Assembly (NCBI RefSeq): GCF_013423955.1
Contig: NZ_JACCKX010000001.1
Location: forward strand, 2,232,001-2,296,000
From: Ottowia beijingensis
Lineage (GTDB): Bacteria; Pseudomonadota; Gammaproteobacteria; Burkholderiales; Burkholderiaceae_C
Reading direction: 5' to 3'
Length of the DNA stretch: 64,000 nucleotides
The notes beneath the pieces were generated by a model, which saw nothing but the letters and a program-made list of their open reading frames with translations, was not told the DNA's origin and ran no database searches. The position numbers were made by a program, and so were the translations under genes. Position 1 is the stretch's first letter. Each line of letters starts with the position of its first letter. This document shows positions 42,822 to 52,863 of this stretch, in pieces.

Positions 42822-42845
42822 TACATACATTGTTGAATGTATGTA
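42822..42845. promoter_or_regulatory. AcrR/TtgR-type operator
   Basis: Perfect 10 bp inverted repeat TACATACATT (42822-42831), spacer GTTG, AATGTATGTA (42836-42845). The arms are identical, as I recall them, to the E. coli AcrR operator of acrAB. It lies in the divergent gap, 46 bases before the TetR start and about 140 before the adaptor start. Confidence 0.85.
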
Positions 42846-42890
42846 TGTTAAGATCCCGTGAAATGTTGCAGGATTTCGAGGACTGAGCGC

Positions 42891-43550
42891 ATGGCGCGCC
42901 GCACCAAGGAAGATGCCCTGGCGACCCGCGAGGCGTTGCTGGACGCTGCCGAACTGGTGTTCGAGCAGCGCGGCGTGTCGCGCACCTCGCTGTCCGACAT
43001 CGCCAAGGCCGCCGGCGTCACGCGCGGCGCGGTGTACTGGCACTTCAAGGACAAGGCCGACCTGTTCAACGCCATGATGGAGCGCGTGACGCTGCCGCTG
43101 GAGTCCGAACTGGCCGGCTTGGCCGAGGCGCCCGGCGATCCCATCGACGTCCTGGTCATGCAGCTGCTGCGCTCGGTCGGGCAGATCGCGAACGACGCGC
43201 GCACCCAGCGGGTGCTGAACATCGCCGTGATGATGGTCGAACACGTGGAAGACCTGTGGCCCGTGCGTGACCGCCACGTGCAGATCGACCGCGCCAACGT
43301 CGAGCGCGTGTGCCAGGTGTTCACGCGCTCCAGCGCCTTGCGGCACCAGCCGCTGCCGGCCAACGCCGAACAGCTGGCCGAGGGCTTTCACGCCATGGTG
43401 CGCGGTCTGGTCTACAGCTGGTTGCTGCAGCGCTCGTTCGACCTGGAAGCCACCGCCAGCATCGCCATCGATGCCTACCTTGCCGGCATCGGCCTGCCGC
43501 GCCAGCTGCTGCTGGCACCCCGGCGCCGCTGCTGGCGCAATCAGGGATAA
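42891..43550 (+). CDS. TetR-family efflux repressor (AcrR/TtgR-like)
   Basis: Drug-responsive repressor of the divergent pump operon and of itself. 219 residues from the ATG at 42891. A longer reading with GTG at 42858 would put translation too close to the operator. The helix-turn-helix is SLSDIAKAAGVTRGAVYWHF with KDKADLFNAMMERV, the AcrR/TtgR form. The ligand-binding part has LRSVGQIANDARTQRVLNIA and AMVRGLVYSWLLQRSFDLEA. The genuine operator upstream supports the assignment. The C-terminus ends 19 bases before tRNA-Arg. Confidence 0.93.
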   Translation: MARRTKEDALATREALLDAAELVFEQRGVSRTSLSDIAKAAGVTRGAVYWHFKDKADLFNAMMERVTLPLESELAGLAEAPGDPIDVLVMQLLRSVGQIANDARTQRVLNIAVMMVEHVEDLWPVRDRHVQIDRANVERVCQVFTRSSALRHQPLPANAEQLAEGFHAMVRGLVYSWLLQRSFDLEATASIAIDAYLAGIGLPRQLLLAPRRRCWRNQG

Positions 43551-43569
43551 TCGCGGGCTGTCCAGACAA

Positions 43570-43645
43570 GCGGCTGTAGCTCAGTGGATAGAGTATCGGC
43601 CTCCGAAGCCGAGGGTCGTGGGTTCGATCCCCGCCAGCCGCGCCA
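43570..43645 (+). tRNA. tRNA-Arg (anticodon CCG)
   Basis: 76 nucleotides. Acceptor GCGGCTG pairs with CAGCCGC; D-arm GCTCAGTGGATAGAGT; anticodon stem TCGGC/GCCGA with loop CTCCGAA giving CCG; T-arm GTGGG-TTCGATC-CCCGC; discriminator G and encoded CCA. Reads CGG arginine codons, common in this GC-rich genome. Confidence 0.97.
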
Positions 43646-43651
43646 CTTAAA

Positions 43652-43687
43652 AAGTCGTTATAAATCAACGACTTGCATCAATTGATG
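43652..43687. repeat. Inverted repeat and palindrome just 3' of tRNA-Arg
   Basis: AAGTCGTT (43652-43659) is perfectly inverted as AACGACTT (43667-43674), followed by the palindrome CATCAATTGATG (43676-43687). AT-rich compared with surroundings. It may terminate the tRNA transcript, or be an integration scar; there is no T-tract and no integrase nearby. Confidence 0.45.
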
Positions 43688-43693
43688 TCCCCG

Positions 43694-44185
43694 CTACATC
43701 GCCCTGCTGCAAAGGGTGATCGATGAATGGGCTTTTCCGCCGGGTGGCTGTTGAGCCACGCCGGTGGCCGGCGTAAGACCGCTTTCCGTCGTTCGCACCG
43801 GACCCGCGCTGCAGCCTCCTGATCGCGAGTGGAACGCGCTTAGTCGACCGGGGAGGCCGCCATCCGCGCCGCGCGCGCTGGCCAGGCGGCCGAAGGTGCT
43901 TTCCATGGCGCTGACGAGTTTGCTGCTGGCCCCCGCGATGGCCAGTTCGAGCGTCGGCGCCTGGTGGTCGACGGCGAGCGGCTGGCGGCCCGAGGGGCGG
44001 GCTTCGAGCAGGCAGCGCTTGTCGTTGTCGCCGCCACGGGCGCTGTTGACGTCGCTCAGATGCGCCTCGATGCGGGTGAGCCGGGCATCGAAATGGCCCA
44101 CCGCCTTGGCCAGGTCCTGCTCGAAGCGTTCGCGCTGCTTTTCCGTCAGTGCGATGTGGAGGTCGGTTTGGATGAAAACCTGCAT
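43694..44185 (-). CDS. HPF/RaiA-like ribosome-associated protein (C-terminus uncertain)
   Basis: Relative of hibernation-promoting factor, which binds idle ribosomes. The ATG at 44185 follows GAGGAGAGTTGTCC. The body, MQVFIQTDLHIALTEKQRER and FEQDLAKAVGHFDARLTRIE, with LSDVNSARGGDNDKRCLLEA, has the beta-alpha-beta pattern, and VDHQAPTLELAIAGASSKLV completes one domain of about 110 residues. Beyond GRLASARGADGG the frame continues another 50 residues of unlikely sequence to 43694; a TAA in another frame at 43840 may be the real end. It lies next to the baeRF3-like gene on the same strand. Confidence 0.75.
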   Translation of the reverse strand: MQVFIQTDLHIALTEKQRERFEQDLAKAVGHFDARLTRIEAHLSDVNSARGGDNDKRCLLEARPSGRQPLAVDHQAPTLELAIAGASSKLVSAMESTFGRLASARGADGGLPGRLSAFHSRSGGCSAGPVRTTESGLTPATGVAQQPPGGKAHSSITLCSRAM

Positions 44186-44257
44186 GGACAACTCTCCTCG
44201 GTGTGTGGCCGCGTCACGTTTTGGATGCCGCGACGCGGGCACGGGCATTGGACAAAT

Positions 44258-45405
44258 TCAGAACCGGTAGGTGGCCGCCAGGCCGCTGCGGGTGGGCATG
44301 CGGTCGGCCGGCACGATCACCACTTCGCCGCCGCTGCGCAGCACCCGCTCGCCCAGGTCGTCCAGCATGTCGTCGATCCGCGGATCGTCCAGCCTGGCCT
44401 CGACCAGCGCGCCGGTGTCGGCGTCGATGCGCCCGGGGATGTGGCGGTCGGCCTCCAGCAGCAGGGTGGCGACACGCCCCTCGGTCGCGGCGCGGGCCAC
44501 GTCGGACAGATCGGCGCTGCCTTGCTGCCTGGCCTGGGCGGCCGCAAAGCGTCGATCAGGCCCGCCAGTCGCTCCAGGTAACGCGGCTGCACCACCGCCC
44601 AGGCGCGCTCGCGCAATTCGTCGAGCGAAAGCTGGCTGGCATCGACGTCGAGGCTGGCGTCCATCAGGTGCGGGTTGGTGCTGACCTGGCGCAGCAGGTG
44701 GTGGTGCTCCGGCAGGGCCGCCAGCAGCAGCGGCCAGCCGCTCGGCCGCGAGTGGTGCTCCAGCACCGCACGATCGACTTCGCGGAAGAACTTCTCGGTG
44801 TCGCCCTCGATGCCATCCTGCTTCACGTCGCTGGCGCCGTGCCGCCCCATCACGCCGGGTTCGACCCGGCCGTGCGTGCGCGAGGCGCGGTCGCGCTGCG
44901 CTTCGCGCATGGCCAGGTCGTCCAGGTCGCGAGGCACCTCCGGCGCCAGTGCGATCTCGTCCACGCGGTCGCGGTTGCCCTCGAACAGGCGCGCCGAATG
45001 CCGGCTCAGCGCCAGGATCTGATAGCGGTCGGCCGACTGCACGATGCGCATCAGGGGCTTGGTGTGAAAGCTGTCGGCGACGATGGCCAGTTCTTCCACC
45101 GGGCGCTGCAGCCGATAGACGCCGAACATGTCCGCGGCACCCAGCACGGCCAGGCCCTCGGCGCCGTGGTTCCAGAACTCGGCATCGTCCGCCAGCGCGT
45201 TGAACGGTGCCAGCAGCGGGGCGATGTCGCGGTCCGCGTACTTCTGTTGCAGCGAGGTTTCCAGCTGCTTGACCAGGTTGCGAAAGCGTATCGGGTCCTG
45301 CTGCCGGTCGGGAAATTGCCGGTGGGTCGGCTGGTACAGCGACAGGCAGGGGGCTTCGTGTGTGCCCAGAATCCTGGCGGGGTAATCGTTGCTGAGGTTG
45401 GCCAC
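44258..45405 (-). CDS. baeRF3-type (bacterial eRF1-like) protein (one frameshift)
   Basis: Member of the bacterial archaeo-eukaryotic release-factor-like families, thought to act on stalled or stressed ribosomes. It starts with GTG at 45405 after CAGGAGATTCAACC. N-terminal: NDYPARILGTHEAPCLSLYQ and PTHRQFPDRQQDPIRFRNLV. Middle: LLLAALPEHHHLLRQVSTNP. The frame breaks near 44548 after LAGLID; one base restores FAAAQARQQGSADLSDVARA and RVATLLLEADRHIPGRID, ending the Pelota-like RSGGEVVIVPADRMPTRSGL, AATYRF. About 382 residues. Its neighbour is an HPF-like protein, which fits a ribosome-stress pair. Confidence 0.83.
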
Positions 45406-45663
45406 GGTTGAATCTCCTGAGGCGTTCGCGATGCGCTGCTCATCCCTTGGATCCGGGGGCGACTCGGGGACGTTCAGCGAGGGCACGGAGAAGGCCGCGC
45501 GCTCGCATCGATGATGGGCGGTGATCTCGGCACCGCCATGGACCTTATAGCCCATCTGGGGCCGGGTGCATCGAGGCTGGGGCAACCGCCAGCTTCTCTC
45601 CGAGGAGATCACCCCAGGACGTGTTCTTGCCTGAGGGCGCCAGCAGGGCAGGGGCGGGCGGAG
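45406..45663. other. Gap upstream of the baeRF3-like gene
   Basis: About 260 bp without a supported gene. It must contain the promoter for the baeRF3/HPF pair; no clear -35/-10 stands out to me. Confidence 0.4.
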
Positions 45664-45693
45664 AAAAAGCCTTGGCGGGTGCCAAGGCTTTTT
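45664..45693. terminator. Bidirectional terminator
   Basis: AAAAAGCCTTGGC, loop GGGT, GCCAAGGCTTTTT, a perfect 13 bp stem. It probably ends katA transcription coming from the right. Confidence 0.85.
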
Positions 45694-45702
45694 CAGGGGT
45701 GA

Positions 45703-45768
45703 TTGCTATGAATAATGTAGCTGTCTACGCTTGTGCAGCAAGCGCTCAAGCCCTTTTGACTTAAAAAA
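45703..45768 (+). repeat. Family A repeat next to the katA stop
   Basis: CTATGAATAATGTAGCTGTC, TACGCTTGTGCAGCAAGCGC and CAAGCCCTTTTGACTTAAAA follow the family A pattern. It ends four bases before the katA stop codon. Confidence 0.65.
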
Positions 45769-45771
45769 CAC

Positions 45772-47310
45772 TCATGCCGGCAAGGCCACCAGCGGGTTGC
45801 CGAACATCGGGTCGTCCTGCTTCGAGGCCAGCGCCTTGTCCAGATCGATCCCCAGCGCCTTGGCCACGCCGGCGCCGTAGGCCGGGTCGGCCGCGTGGCA
45901 GTTGCGGATGTGGCGGAACTTGATGAAGTCGGGCACGGTGCCGTCGGCGTTCATGTCGGCGGCGGTGTTGTCGAACAGCGCCTGCTGCTGCGCGGGTGTC
46001 ATCAGGCGGAACAGCTTGCCGGGTTGCTCGAAGTAGTTGCTGTCGTTCTCGTGGAAGCTCCAGTGCTGGGCGTTGCCGGTGATCTTGAGCGGCGGCTCGG
46101 CAAACTCGGGCTGCGCCTGCCACTGGCCGAAGCTGTTGGGCTCGTAGTGCGGCAGGGCGCCGTAGTTGCCGTCGACGCGGCCAATGCCGTCGCGGTGGTT
46201 GCTGTGCACCGGGCAGCGCGCCTTGTTCACCGGAATCTGCTGGTAGTTGGTGCCCAGGCGGTAGCGCTGCGCGTCGGCGTAGTTGAACAGGCGCGATTGC
46301 AGCATGCGGTCGGGGCTGGCGCCGATGCCGGGCACCAGGTTGCCGGGCGCGAAGGCGCTTTGCTCGACGTCGGCAAAGAAGTTCTCGGGGTTGCGGTTCA
46401 GCTCGAACTCGCCGACTTCGATCAGCGGGTAGTCGCCCTTGTACCAGACCTTGGTCAAATCGAACGGGTGCAGGCGGTACTGCTCGGCCTCGGCCTCGGG
46501 CATCACCTGGATGTACATCTTCCACTTGGGGAAGTCGCCGCGCTCGATGGCCTCGAACAGGTCTTTCTGGTTGCTTTCGCGGTCCTGGCCCACCACCTCG
46601 GCGGCCTCGGCGTTGGTCAGGTTCTGGATGCCCTGCTGGGTGCGGAAGTGCATCTTGACCCAGAAACGCTCGCCCTGCGCGTTCCAGAAGCTGTAGGTGT
46701 GCGAGCTGAAGCCGTGCATGTGGCGGTAGCTTTTCGGGATGCCGCGGTCGCTCATCACGATGGTCACCTGGTGCAGCGCCTCGGGGATCAGCGTCCACCA
46801 GTCCCAGTTGTTGCGCTTGCTGCGCAGGTTGGTCTTGGGGTCGCGCTTGACGGCCTTGTTCAGGTCGGGGAACTGGCGCGGGTCGCGGATGAAGAACACG
46901 GGCGTGTTGTTGCCCACCATGTCCCAGTTGCCCTCTTCGGTATAGAACTTCAGAGCGAAGCCGCGGATGTCGCGCTCGGCGTCGGCGGCGCCGCGCTCGC
47001 CGGCCACGGTGGTGAAGCGGGCGAACATCTCGGTCTTCTTGCCGACTTCGCTGAAGATTTTGGCGCGCGTGTATTTCGTGATGTCGTTCGTCACGGTGAA
47101 GGTGCCGAAGGCACCCGAGCCCTTGGCGTGCATGCGACGCTCAGGCACCACCTCGCGCACGAAGCCGGCCAGTTTCTCCTGCAGCCACACGTCCTGCGCC
47201 AGCAGCGGGCCGCGCGGGCCGGCGGTCAGGCTGTCGCGATTGGTGGGCACCGGGGCACCGAAGTCGGTGGTCAGGTGGGTCACGGGGCACTTCTTGGCGT
47301 TGTCGGTCAT
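45772..47310 (-). CDS. katA: Monofunctional haem catalase
   Basis: Breaks down hydrogen peroxide. 512 residues from the ATG at 47310, no break. Catalytic histidine in [16 protein letters not shown], asparagine in [16 protein letters not shown], and haem-ligand tyrosine in [21 protein letters not shown] small-subunit clade-3 type by length. Cytoplasmic; no signal peptide. AT-rich direct repeats lie upstream (47375-47414) and overlap the likely promoter. There is no linked regulator. Confidence 0.97.
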   Translation of the reverse strand: MTDNAKKCPVTHLTTDFGAPVPTNRDSLTAGPRGPLLAQDVWLQEKLAGFVREVVPERRMHAKGSGAFGTFTVTNDITKYTRAKIFSEVGKKTEMFARFTTVAGERGAADAERDIRGFALKFYTEEGNWDMVGNNTPVFFIRDPRQFPDLNKAVKRDPKTNLRSKRNNWDWWTLIPEALHQVTIVMSDRGIPKSYRHMHGFSSHTYSFWNAQGERFWVKMHFRTQQGIQNLTNAEAAEVVGQDRESNQKDLFEAIERGDFPKWKMYIQVMPEAEAEQYRLHPFDLTKVWYKGDYPLIEVGEFELNRNPENFFADVEQSAFAPGNLVPGIGASPDRMLQSRLFNYADAQRYRLGTNYQQIPVNKARCPVHSNHRDGIGRVDGNYGALPHYEPNSFGQWQAQPEFAEPPLKITGNAQHWSFHENDSNYFEQPGKLFRLMTPAQQQALFDNTAADMNADGTVPDFIKFRHIRNCHAADPAYGAGVAKALGIDLDKALASKQDDPMFGNPLVALPA

Positions 47311-47374
47311 CGGGGGTCCTTTCGGGCGGTCGGAGAGGGCTGAAGGCCGGCATCGGCGGCCGGCAGTCAAATGA

Positions 47375-47414
47375 TAAATAGTGTTTATGGCACGTCAAAG
47401 TCAATAGTATTTAT
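47375..47414 (-). promoter_or_regulatory. katA promoter region with two direct repeats
   Basis: On the minus strand, ATAAATACTATT (47403-47414) and ATAAACACTATT (47377-47388) are direct repeats 26 bases apart. Between and across them, TTGACT and TATTTA are spaced by 18 bases as -35 and -10. The arrangement suggests binding by a peroxide-responsive regulator, which cannot be named from sequence alone. Confidence 0.45.
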
Positions 47415-47559
47415 TGACTTCATAGCCTGAGGGCATGGTGTGGCAAAGCGACGGCCTGGCACAGCTTACGTCAGGGGTGGCCTGCCGTGTGCAGGACAAG
47501 GCCGGGTGTGCGCCGGAAGGTGGCGGCCCGCGCCCTGGGCCCGCACGGGCCGGCGCGTG

Positions 47560-49514
47560 TCAGGGTGCCAGTGCGCCCGCCTGCCCGACCACGTCGGCCA
47601 CGCGCCGCGGCGTGCCGATGGGGGCGGTGGCCTGGCCGCGCTGCAGGGCGGCGATGTCGGCCTCGCTGGGGTACACGCCGGCCAGCCAGTAGTCCATCAC
47701 CCGGCGCACCAGCGGCGCGGCGTGGGCGGCGCCAAAGCCGGCGTTCTCGACGATGGCGGCCACGGCGATGCGCGGGTTGTCGGCCGGGGCGAAGGCGATG
47801 TAGAGCGAGTGGTCGCGCTGGTGCTCGGCCAGCTTGGCGGCGTTGTAGCGGCTCTTCTGGCCGATGCTGACGGCCTGCGCCGTGCCCGTCTTGCCGCCCG
47901 ACAGGTAGGGCGCGCCGGCAAACACGCCGCGCGAGGTGCCCTCCAGCGTCACGCCCACCATGCCGCGCTTGACGGCCGCCACGTGATCGGGCTTGTAGCC
48001 CATCGACTGGCCGGGCGGCTGCGGCAGCTCCTTCACCTGCAGGCTGATGGCGTCCTGCTGCGCCTTCACCAGGTGCGGCGTGTGGTGCACGCCGCCGGCA
48101 GCCACCGTGGCGGTGGCGCTGGCCAGCTGCAGCATGGTGAAGTTGTTGTAGCCCTGCCCGATGCCGAGCGAGATGGTTTCGCCCGCGTACCAGCGCTGCT
48201 GCTCGGGCCGCTTGTAGGTGCGGCGCTTCCAGTCGGTGGAGGGCAGCACGCCACGCGTCTCGCCCGGAATGTCGATGCCGGTGACCTGGCCGAAGCCCAG
48301 CGGCTTCATGAAGTCGTGGATCAGGTTCACGCCCATGTCGTTGGCCAGCATGTAGTAGTACACGTTGCTCGACTTGACGATGCTGCGGTGCAGGTCGACC
48401 GCGCCCAGCGCGTGGCCCGAGCGGAAGGTGTGGCCGGCGAAGGTCCATGAGCCGCCGTCCATGATGGTGGTGCCGGTGGTGCGCTTGCCGGTTTCCAGCG
48501 CGGCCAGCGCCATGAAGGGCTTGTAGGTGGAGCCGGGCGGGTAGGTCCGCGCAGCGCGCGGTTCAGCAGCGGCTTGTCGATGGAGTTGTTCAACTCGTCC
48601 CAGGTCTCGTGGTCGATGCCTTCGACGAACAGGTTGGGGTCGTAGGTGGGCTTGCTGACGAAGGCCAGGACTTCGCCGTTCTGCGGGTCGATGGCCACCA
48701 GCGCGCCGCGGCGCTCGCCGTACATCTGCTCCACCAGCTGCTGCAGGTGGATGTCGATCGACAGCCGCACCGAATCGCCCGGCGTGGCCGGGTGGCTGGC
48801 CAGCCGCCGCACCGCGTAGCCGCCGGCCGAGGTCTCCATCTGCTCGACGCCGGTGGTGCCGTGCAGCACCTTCTCGTAGCTGCTCTCCACGCCCAGCTTG
48901 CCGATGTAGTCGGTGCCGCGGTAGTTGGCGGCGTCGTCGGAATCCTCGATGCGCTCCTTTTCGCGCTGGTTGATGCGGCCGATGTAGCCCACCACGTGCG
49001 CGCCGGTTTCGCCCAGCGGGTAGGTGCGGAACAGGCGCGCCTTGATCTCGACGCCCGGAAAGCGGTAGCGCTGGGCGGCGAAGCGCGCCACCTCCTCGTC
49101 CGAGAGGCGCATGCGGATCGGCAGCGACTCGAAGTTGCGCGAATCTTCCAGCAGGCGCTGAAAGCGCCGCCGGTCGCGCGGCGTGACCTCGACCACCTGC
49201 GCCACGGCGTCGATCGCCTCGCTGACGGGGCGGCCCAGGCGCGAGGGCGTGATCTCCAGCGTGTAGGCGCGGTAGTTGGTGGCCAGCACCACGCCGTTGC
49301 GGTCGAGGATTTCGCCGCGGTGCGGCACGATGGGCACCACCGCCGTGCGGTTGGTCTCGGCGCGCTGCGCCAGCTCGTCGTGGCGCAGCACCTGCAGGTG
49401 GTACAGCCGCCAGGCCAGCAGGCCGAAGCCCAGCAGCACCACCAGCGCCACCACGCCCAGCCGCAGGCGAAAGCGCATCAGCTCGGCTTCGAGGTTGCGG
49501 ATCTCGGTCATCAT
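47560..49514 (-). CDS. mrdA: Penicillin-binding protein 2 (one frameshift)
   Basis: Transpeptidase of the elongasome for side-wall peptidoglycan. The ATG at 49514 or 49511 gives MTEIRNLEAELMRFRLRLGV and a single membrane helix (VALVVLLGFGLLAWRLYHLQ). The pedestal is VPHRGEILDRNGVVLATNYR. Active-site motifs: SxxK in PPGSTYKPFMALAALE near residue 327, SSN in RSIVKSSNVYYYML, and KTG in LSGGKTGTAQAVSIGQ. The frame is lost near 48548 (NRALRG-TYPPGSTYK); one more G repairs it. About 652 residues. It is the last mre-cluster gene present; rodA does not follow. Confidence 0.95.
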
Positions 49515-49516
49515 TG

Positions 49517-49625
49517 GGTGACACCCCTGAGGCGCTGACGCGCCCCCTCTGCTGCGCGAGGGGGACATCGCCAGTGGCCGGTGTAGATGAGGCCACGGCG
49601 ATCGCTGGCATGGCCTGCTCCGCGG
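49517..49625 (+). repeat. Family C repeat between mrdA and mreD
   Basis: ACACCCCTGAGGCGCTGACG, CGCGAGGGGGACATCGCC, AGTGGCCGG, GGCCACGGCG, CATGGCCTGCTCCGCGGCCC. Same order as the copy in the atp operon. Confidence 0.75.
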
Positions 49626-49656
49626 CCCTTTGATTTGGCGCGGCAATTGCATCGGC

Positions 49657-49690
49657 TGTGGGAGCGGCCTTGGCCGCGATGCGGCAATGG
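49657..49690 (+). repeat. Family B REP-like half element
   Basis: GGCTGTGGGAGCGGCCTTGG and CCGCGATGCGGCAA. One arm of the lipB-lipA type of family B; I do not find its inverted partner nearby. Confidence 0.6.
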
Positions 49691-49781
49691 TGGGGCGTGG
49701 CCGGGCCCATCGCCGACAGCTGTCACTGGTCATGGCGGCGCAACTGCCGTCACTGACGCGCTGCGGAATGATCTCGCAGAA

Positions 49782-49845
49782 ACTATTAAAGCAATAGCTG
49801 CTTGCGCTTATTGGGTAGGCGATGCAAGAGAGTTTCATTCCGACT
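49782..49845 (+). repeat. Family A repeat upstream of the mreD stop
   Basis: ACTATTAAAGCAATAGCTGC, TTGCGCTTATTGGGTAGGCG, GCAAGAGAGTTTC. With the two preceding elements it fills almost all of the 334 bp between mreD and mrdA. Confidence 0.6.
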
Positions 49846-49848
49846 CCC

Positions 49849-50367
49849 TCACAGCGGCCGGTTGGCATCCGGGTTCGGCGCGCGGCGCTGCGGTGCCAGC
49901 AGCAGCACGGCAACGATGGGCCACAGCGCGGCCTCCAGCACCGGCCCCAGCAGCACCTGCCAGCCGGGGAACATGGCGCCGCCGATCAGGCGCAGCAAAA
50001 TGGTAATGGCGTGGGCCAGCGCGAACAAGGGCAGCAGCTGCAGCGCCTGCCCCGGCACCGAGAACCACAGGATGCGCCGGTGGATCATGATGGCGCAGTA
50101 GATCAGCACCGTGTAGGCCAGCGCGTGCTGGCCCAGCAGCGAGGCCTGGTGCACGTCCAGCGCCAGCCCGAACAGGAAGGCCGCCAGCAGCCCGACGCGG
50201 CGCGGCTGGTGCACGTTCCAGAACACCAGCACCACCGCCAGGAAGTCGGGCATCCACAGCACGCGCCCCAGCGGCAGCAGGTTGAGCATCAGCGCCACCA
50301 GCAGGCTGCCCCAGATGAAGGCGGGGCTGGCCGGCAGCAGCAACTGCTGACCGCGCGGCATGATCAT
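49849..50367 (-). CDS. mreD: Rod-shape protein MreD
   Basis: Inner-membrane elongasome protein, 172 residues, five or six hydrophobic segments (FIWGSLLVALMLNLLPLGRV, DFLAVVLVFWNVHQPRRVGL, AAFLFGLALDVHQASLLGQH). The ALDVHQASLLGQHALAY motif is typical of MreD. Its ATG at 50367 overlaps the mreC stop (ATGA), so it is coupled to mreC. Confidence 0.93.
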   Translation of the reverse strand: MIMPRGQQLLLPASPAFIWGSLLVALMLNLLPLGRVLWMPDFLAVVLVFWNVHQPRRVGLLAAFLFGLALDVHQASLLGQHALAYTVLIYCAIMIHRRILWFSVPGQALQLLPLFALAHAITILLRLIGGAMFPGWQVLLGPVLEAALWPIVAVLLLAPQRRAPNPDANRPL

Positions 50368-51361
50368 CGGCGCGCCCCCTGTGCCGCGGCGCGGCGCGCG
50401 GGCGGTGCCGACGCGGGCCGCGCCGGCGAGGCCGCCGAAGCAGGGGCCGATGCCGGCGCCGCAGCCGCCACCTGCTGCGGGTTGCCGTCGGCATCCTGCG
50501 GCACCTGGCGGGTCACCGGGGCCAGCACCATCACGTGCGTCACGCCCTGCAGCTTGCCAGCGGCGCGCACTGGATGCGGGTGAACGAGGTGTCGCTGCGC
50601 CGGTCGACCGACACCACGCGCGCCACCGGCAGCCCCGGCGGGTAGACGCCGTCGACGCCGCTGGTGGCCAGCAGATCGCCTTCCTTCACGTCCTCGGTCA
50701 CGGCCATGTAGCGCAACTCCATCATGCCGCCGCGCGGCGACGGATCGCCGTACGCCACGGCGCGCGTGCCGGTGCGCGTGTTCATCACCGGAATCACCTG
50801 CTCGCGGTCGATCAGCAGCGTGATCTCGCTGACGAAGGGGTACACGCGCGTCACCTGGCCCAGCACGCCCGATTCGTCCATCACTGGCGAGCCCGGCTCG
50901 ATGCCCTGCAACTGCCCCTTGCCGATCACCACGCGGCGGCTGTAGGGGTCGGTGGCGTCGTACAGCACCTGCGCCGCCACGCTGGCCACCTGCAGGCGCT
51001 CGCGCAGGCCCAGCAGCTGGCGCAGGCGCTCGTTCTCCAGCAGCAGCTGCTCCACCTGGCCGGCGCGCTGCGATTGCTCGGCCAGCTTCACGCGCGCGGC
51101 TTCCTCGGTCACGCGGGCGGTCTTCAGGTCGGTCAGGTAGCCCAGGCCGGTCTGCACCATCTGCACCGGCTGCAGCGCCAGCCACTGTGCCGGGTACAGC
51201 ACCGTGGCGATCACGGCGCGCAGCGGCTGCACGATCTGGAAGCGCGCATCCGCCACCATCAGGAACAGCGCCAGCGCGCTGAAGAACACCAACTGCGACA
51301 GCGCCGACGGCCCTTGCTTGAAGAAGGGCGGCGGCGAGCGGTCGAGGGTTTCGAGCGGCAT
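50364..51361 (-). CDS. mreC: Rod-shape protein MreC (one frameshift)
   Basis: Periplasmic scaffold of the elongasome with one N-terminal membrane helix (LSQLVFFSALALFLMVADAR) after MPLETLDRSPPPFFKQGP. A coiled coil (VTEEAARVKLAEQSQRAGQV) precedes the beta domains: SRRVVIGKGQLQGIEPGSPV, VLGQVTRVYPFVSEITLLID and GDLLATSGVDGVYPPGLPVA. The frame is lost near 50561 at QCAPLA-GKLQGVTHVMVL; one base repairs it. An Ala/Pro-rich tail follows. I chose the ATG at 51361; a TTG at 51370 is possible. About 333 residues. Confidence 0.93.
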
Positions 51362-51489
51362 GGGCGTCAACGCGGCGACACGGGAGAATTCACTACCAAA
51401 ACAAGAGCATTATCCGCTGGTTGCGCCTGCGCCGGGTGACTATTTGTGCCCAAGCCGGCAACCACCTGAAGCCATCAGCCGCGCCTGCC

Positions 51490-51607
51490 TCGAGGCTGCG
51501 CAGCCAGCCCTTTCAGAAGGCCGCGGAGCAGGCCACCATGGAACGCCGTGGCCGGGCTTGTACCGGCCACTGGCGTTGTCCCCTTGAGGGAAGGCGCGCA
51601 GCGCCAC
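51490..51607 (-). repeat. Family C repeat between mreC and mreB
   Basis: On the minus strand: CCACCCTGTGGCGCTGCGCG, CTTCCCTCAAGGGGACAACG, CCAGTGGCCGG, GCCCGGCCACGGCG, GGCCTGCTCCGCGGCC. It fills much of the 255 bp gap inside the mre operon, ending at the mreB stop. Confidence 0.75.
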
Positions 51608-51616
51608 AGGGTGGGC

Positions 51617-52723
<1,107 letters not shown>

Positions 52724-52863
52724 TTAAGCGTGATTTCGTGCAAATACGGCCCGTTTCAGGGCCGTTACACCAAAGGCGGGATAATACCGCATCGCTCTCT
52801 CACGCCCTTCATCGGCATGAGGTCGAAAGTTCAAATTTACATCTGCTTTCCAGTGTCTTTTTC

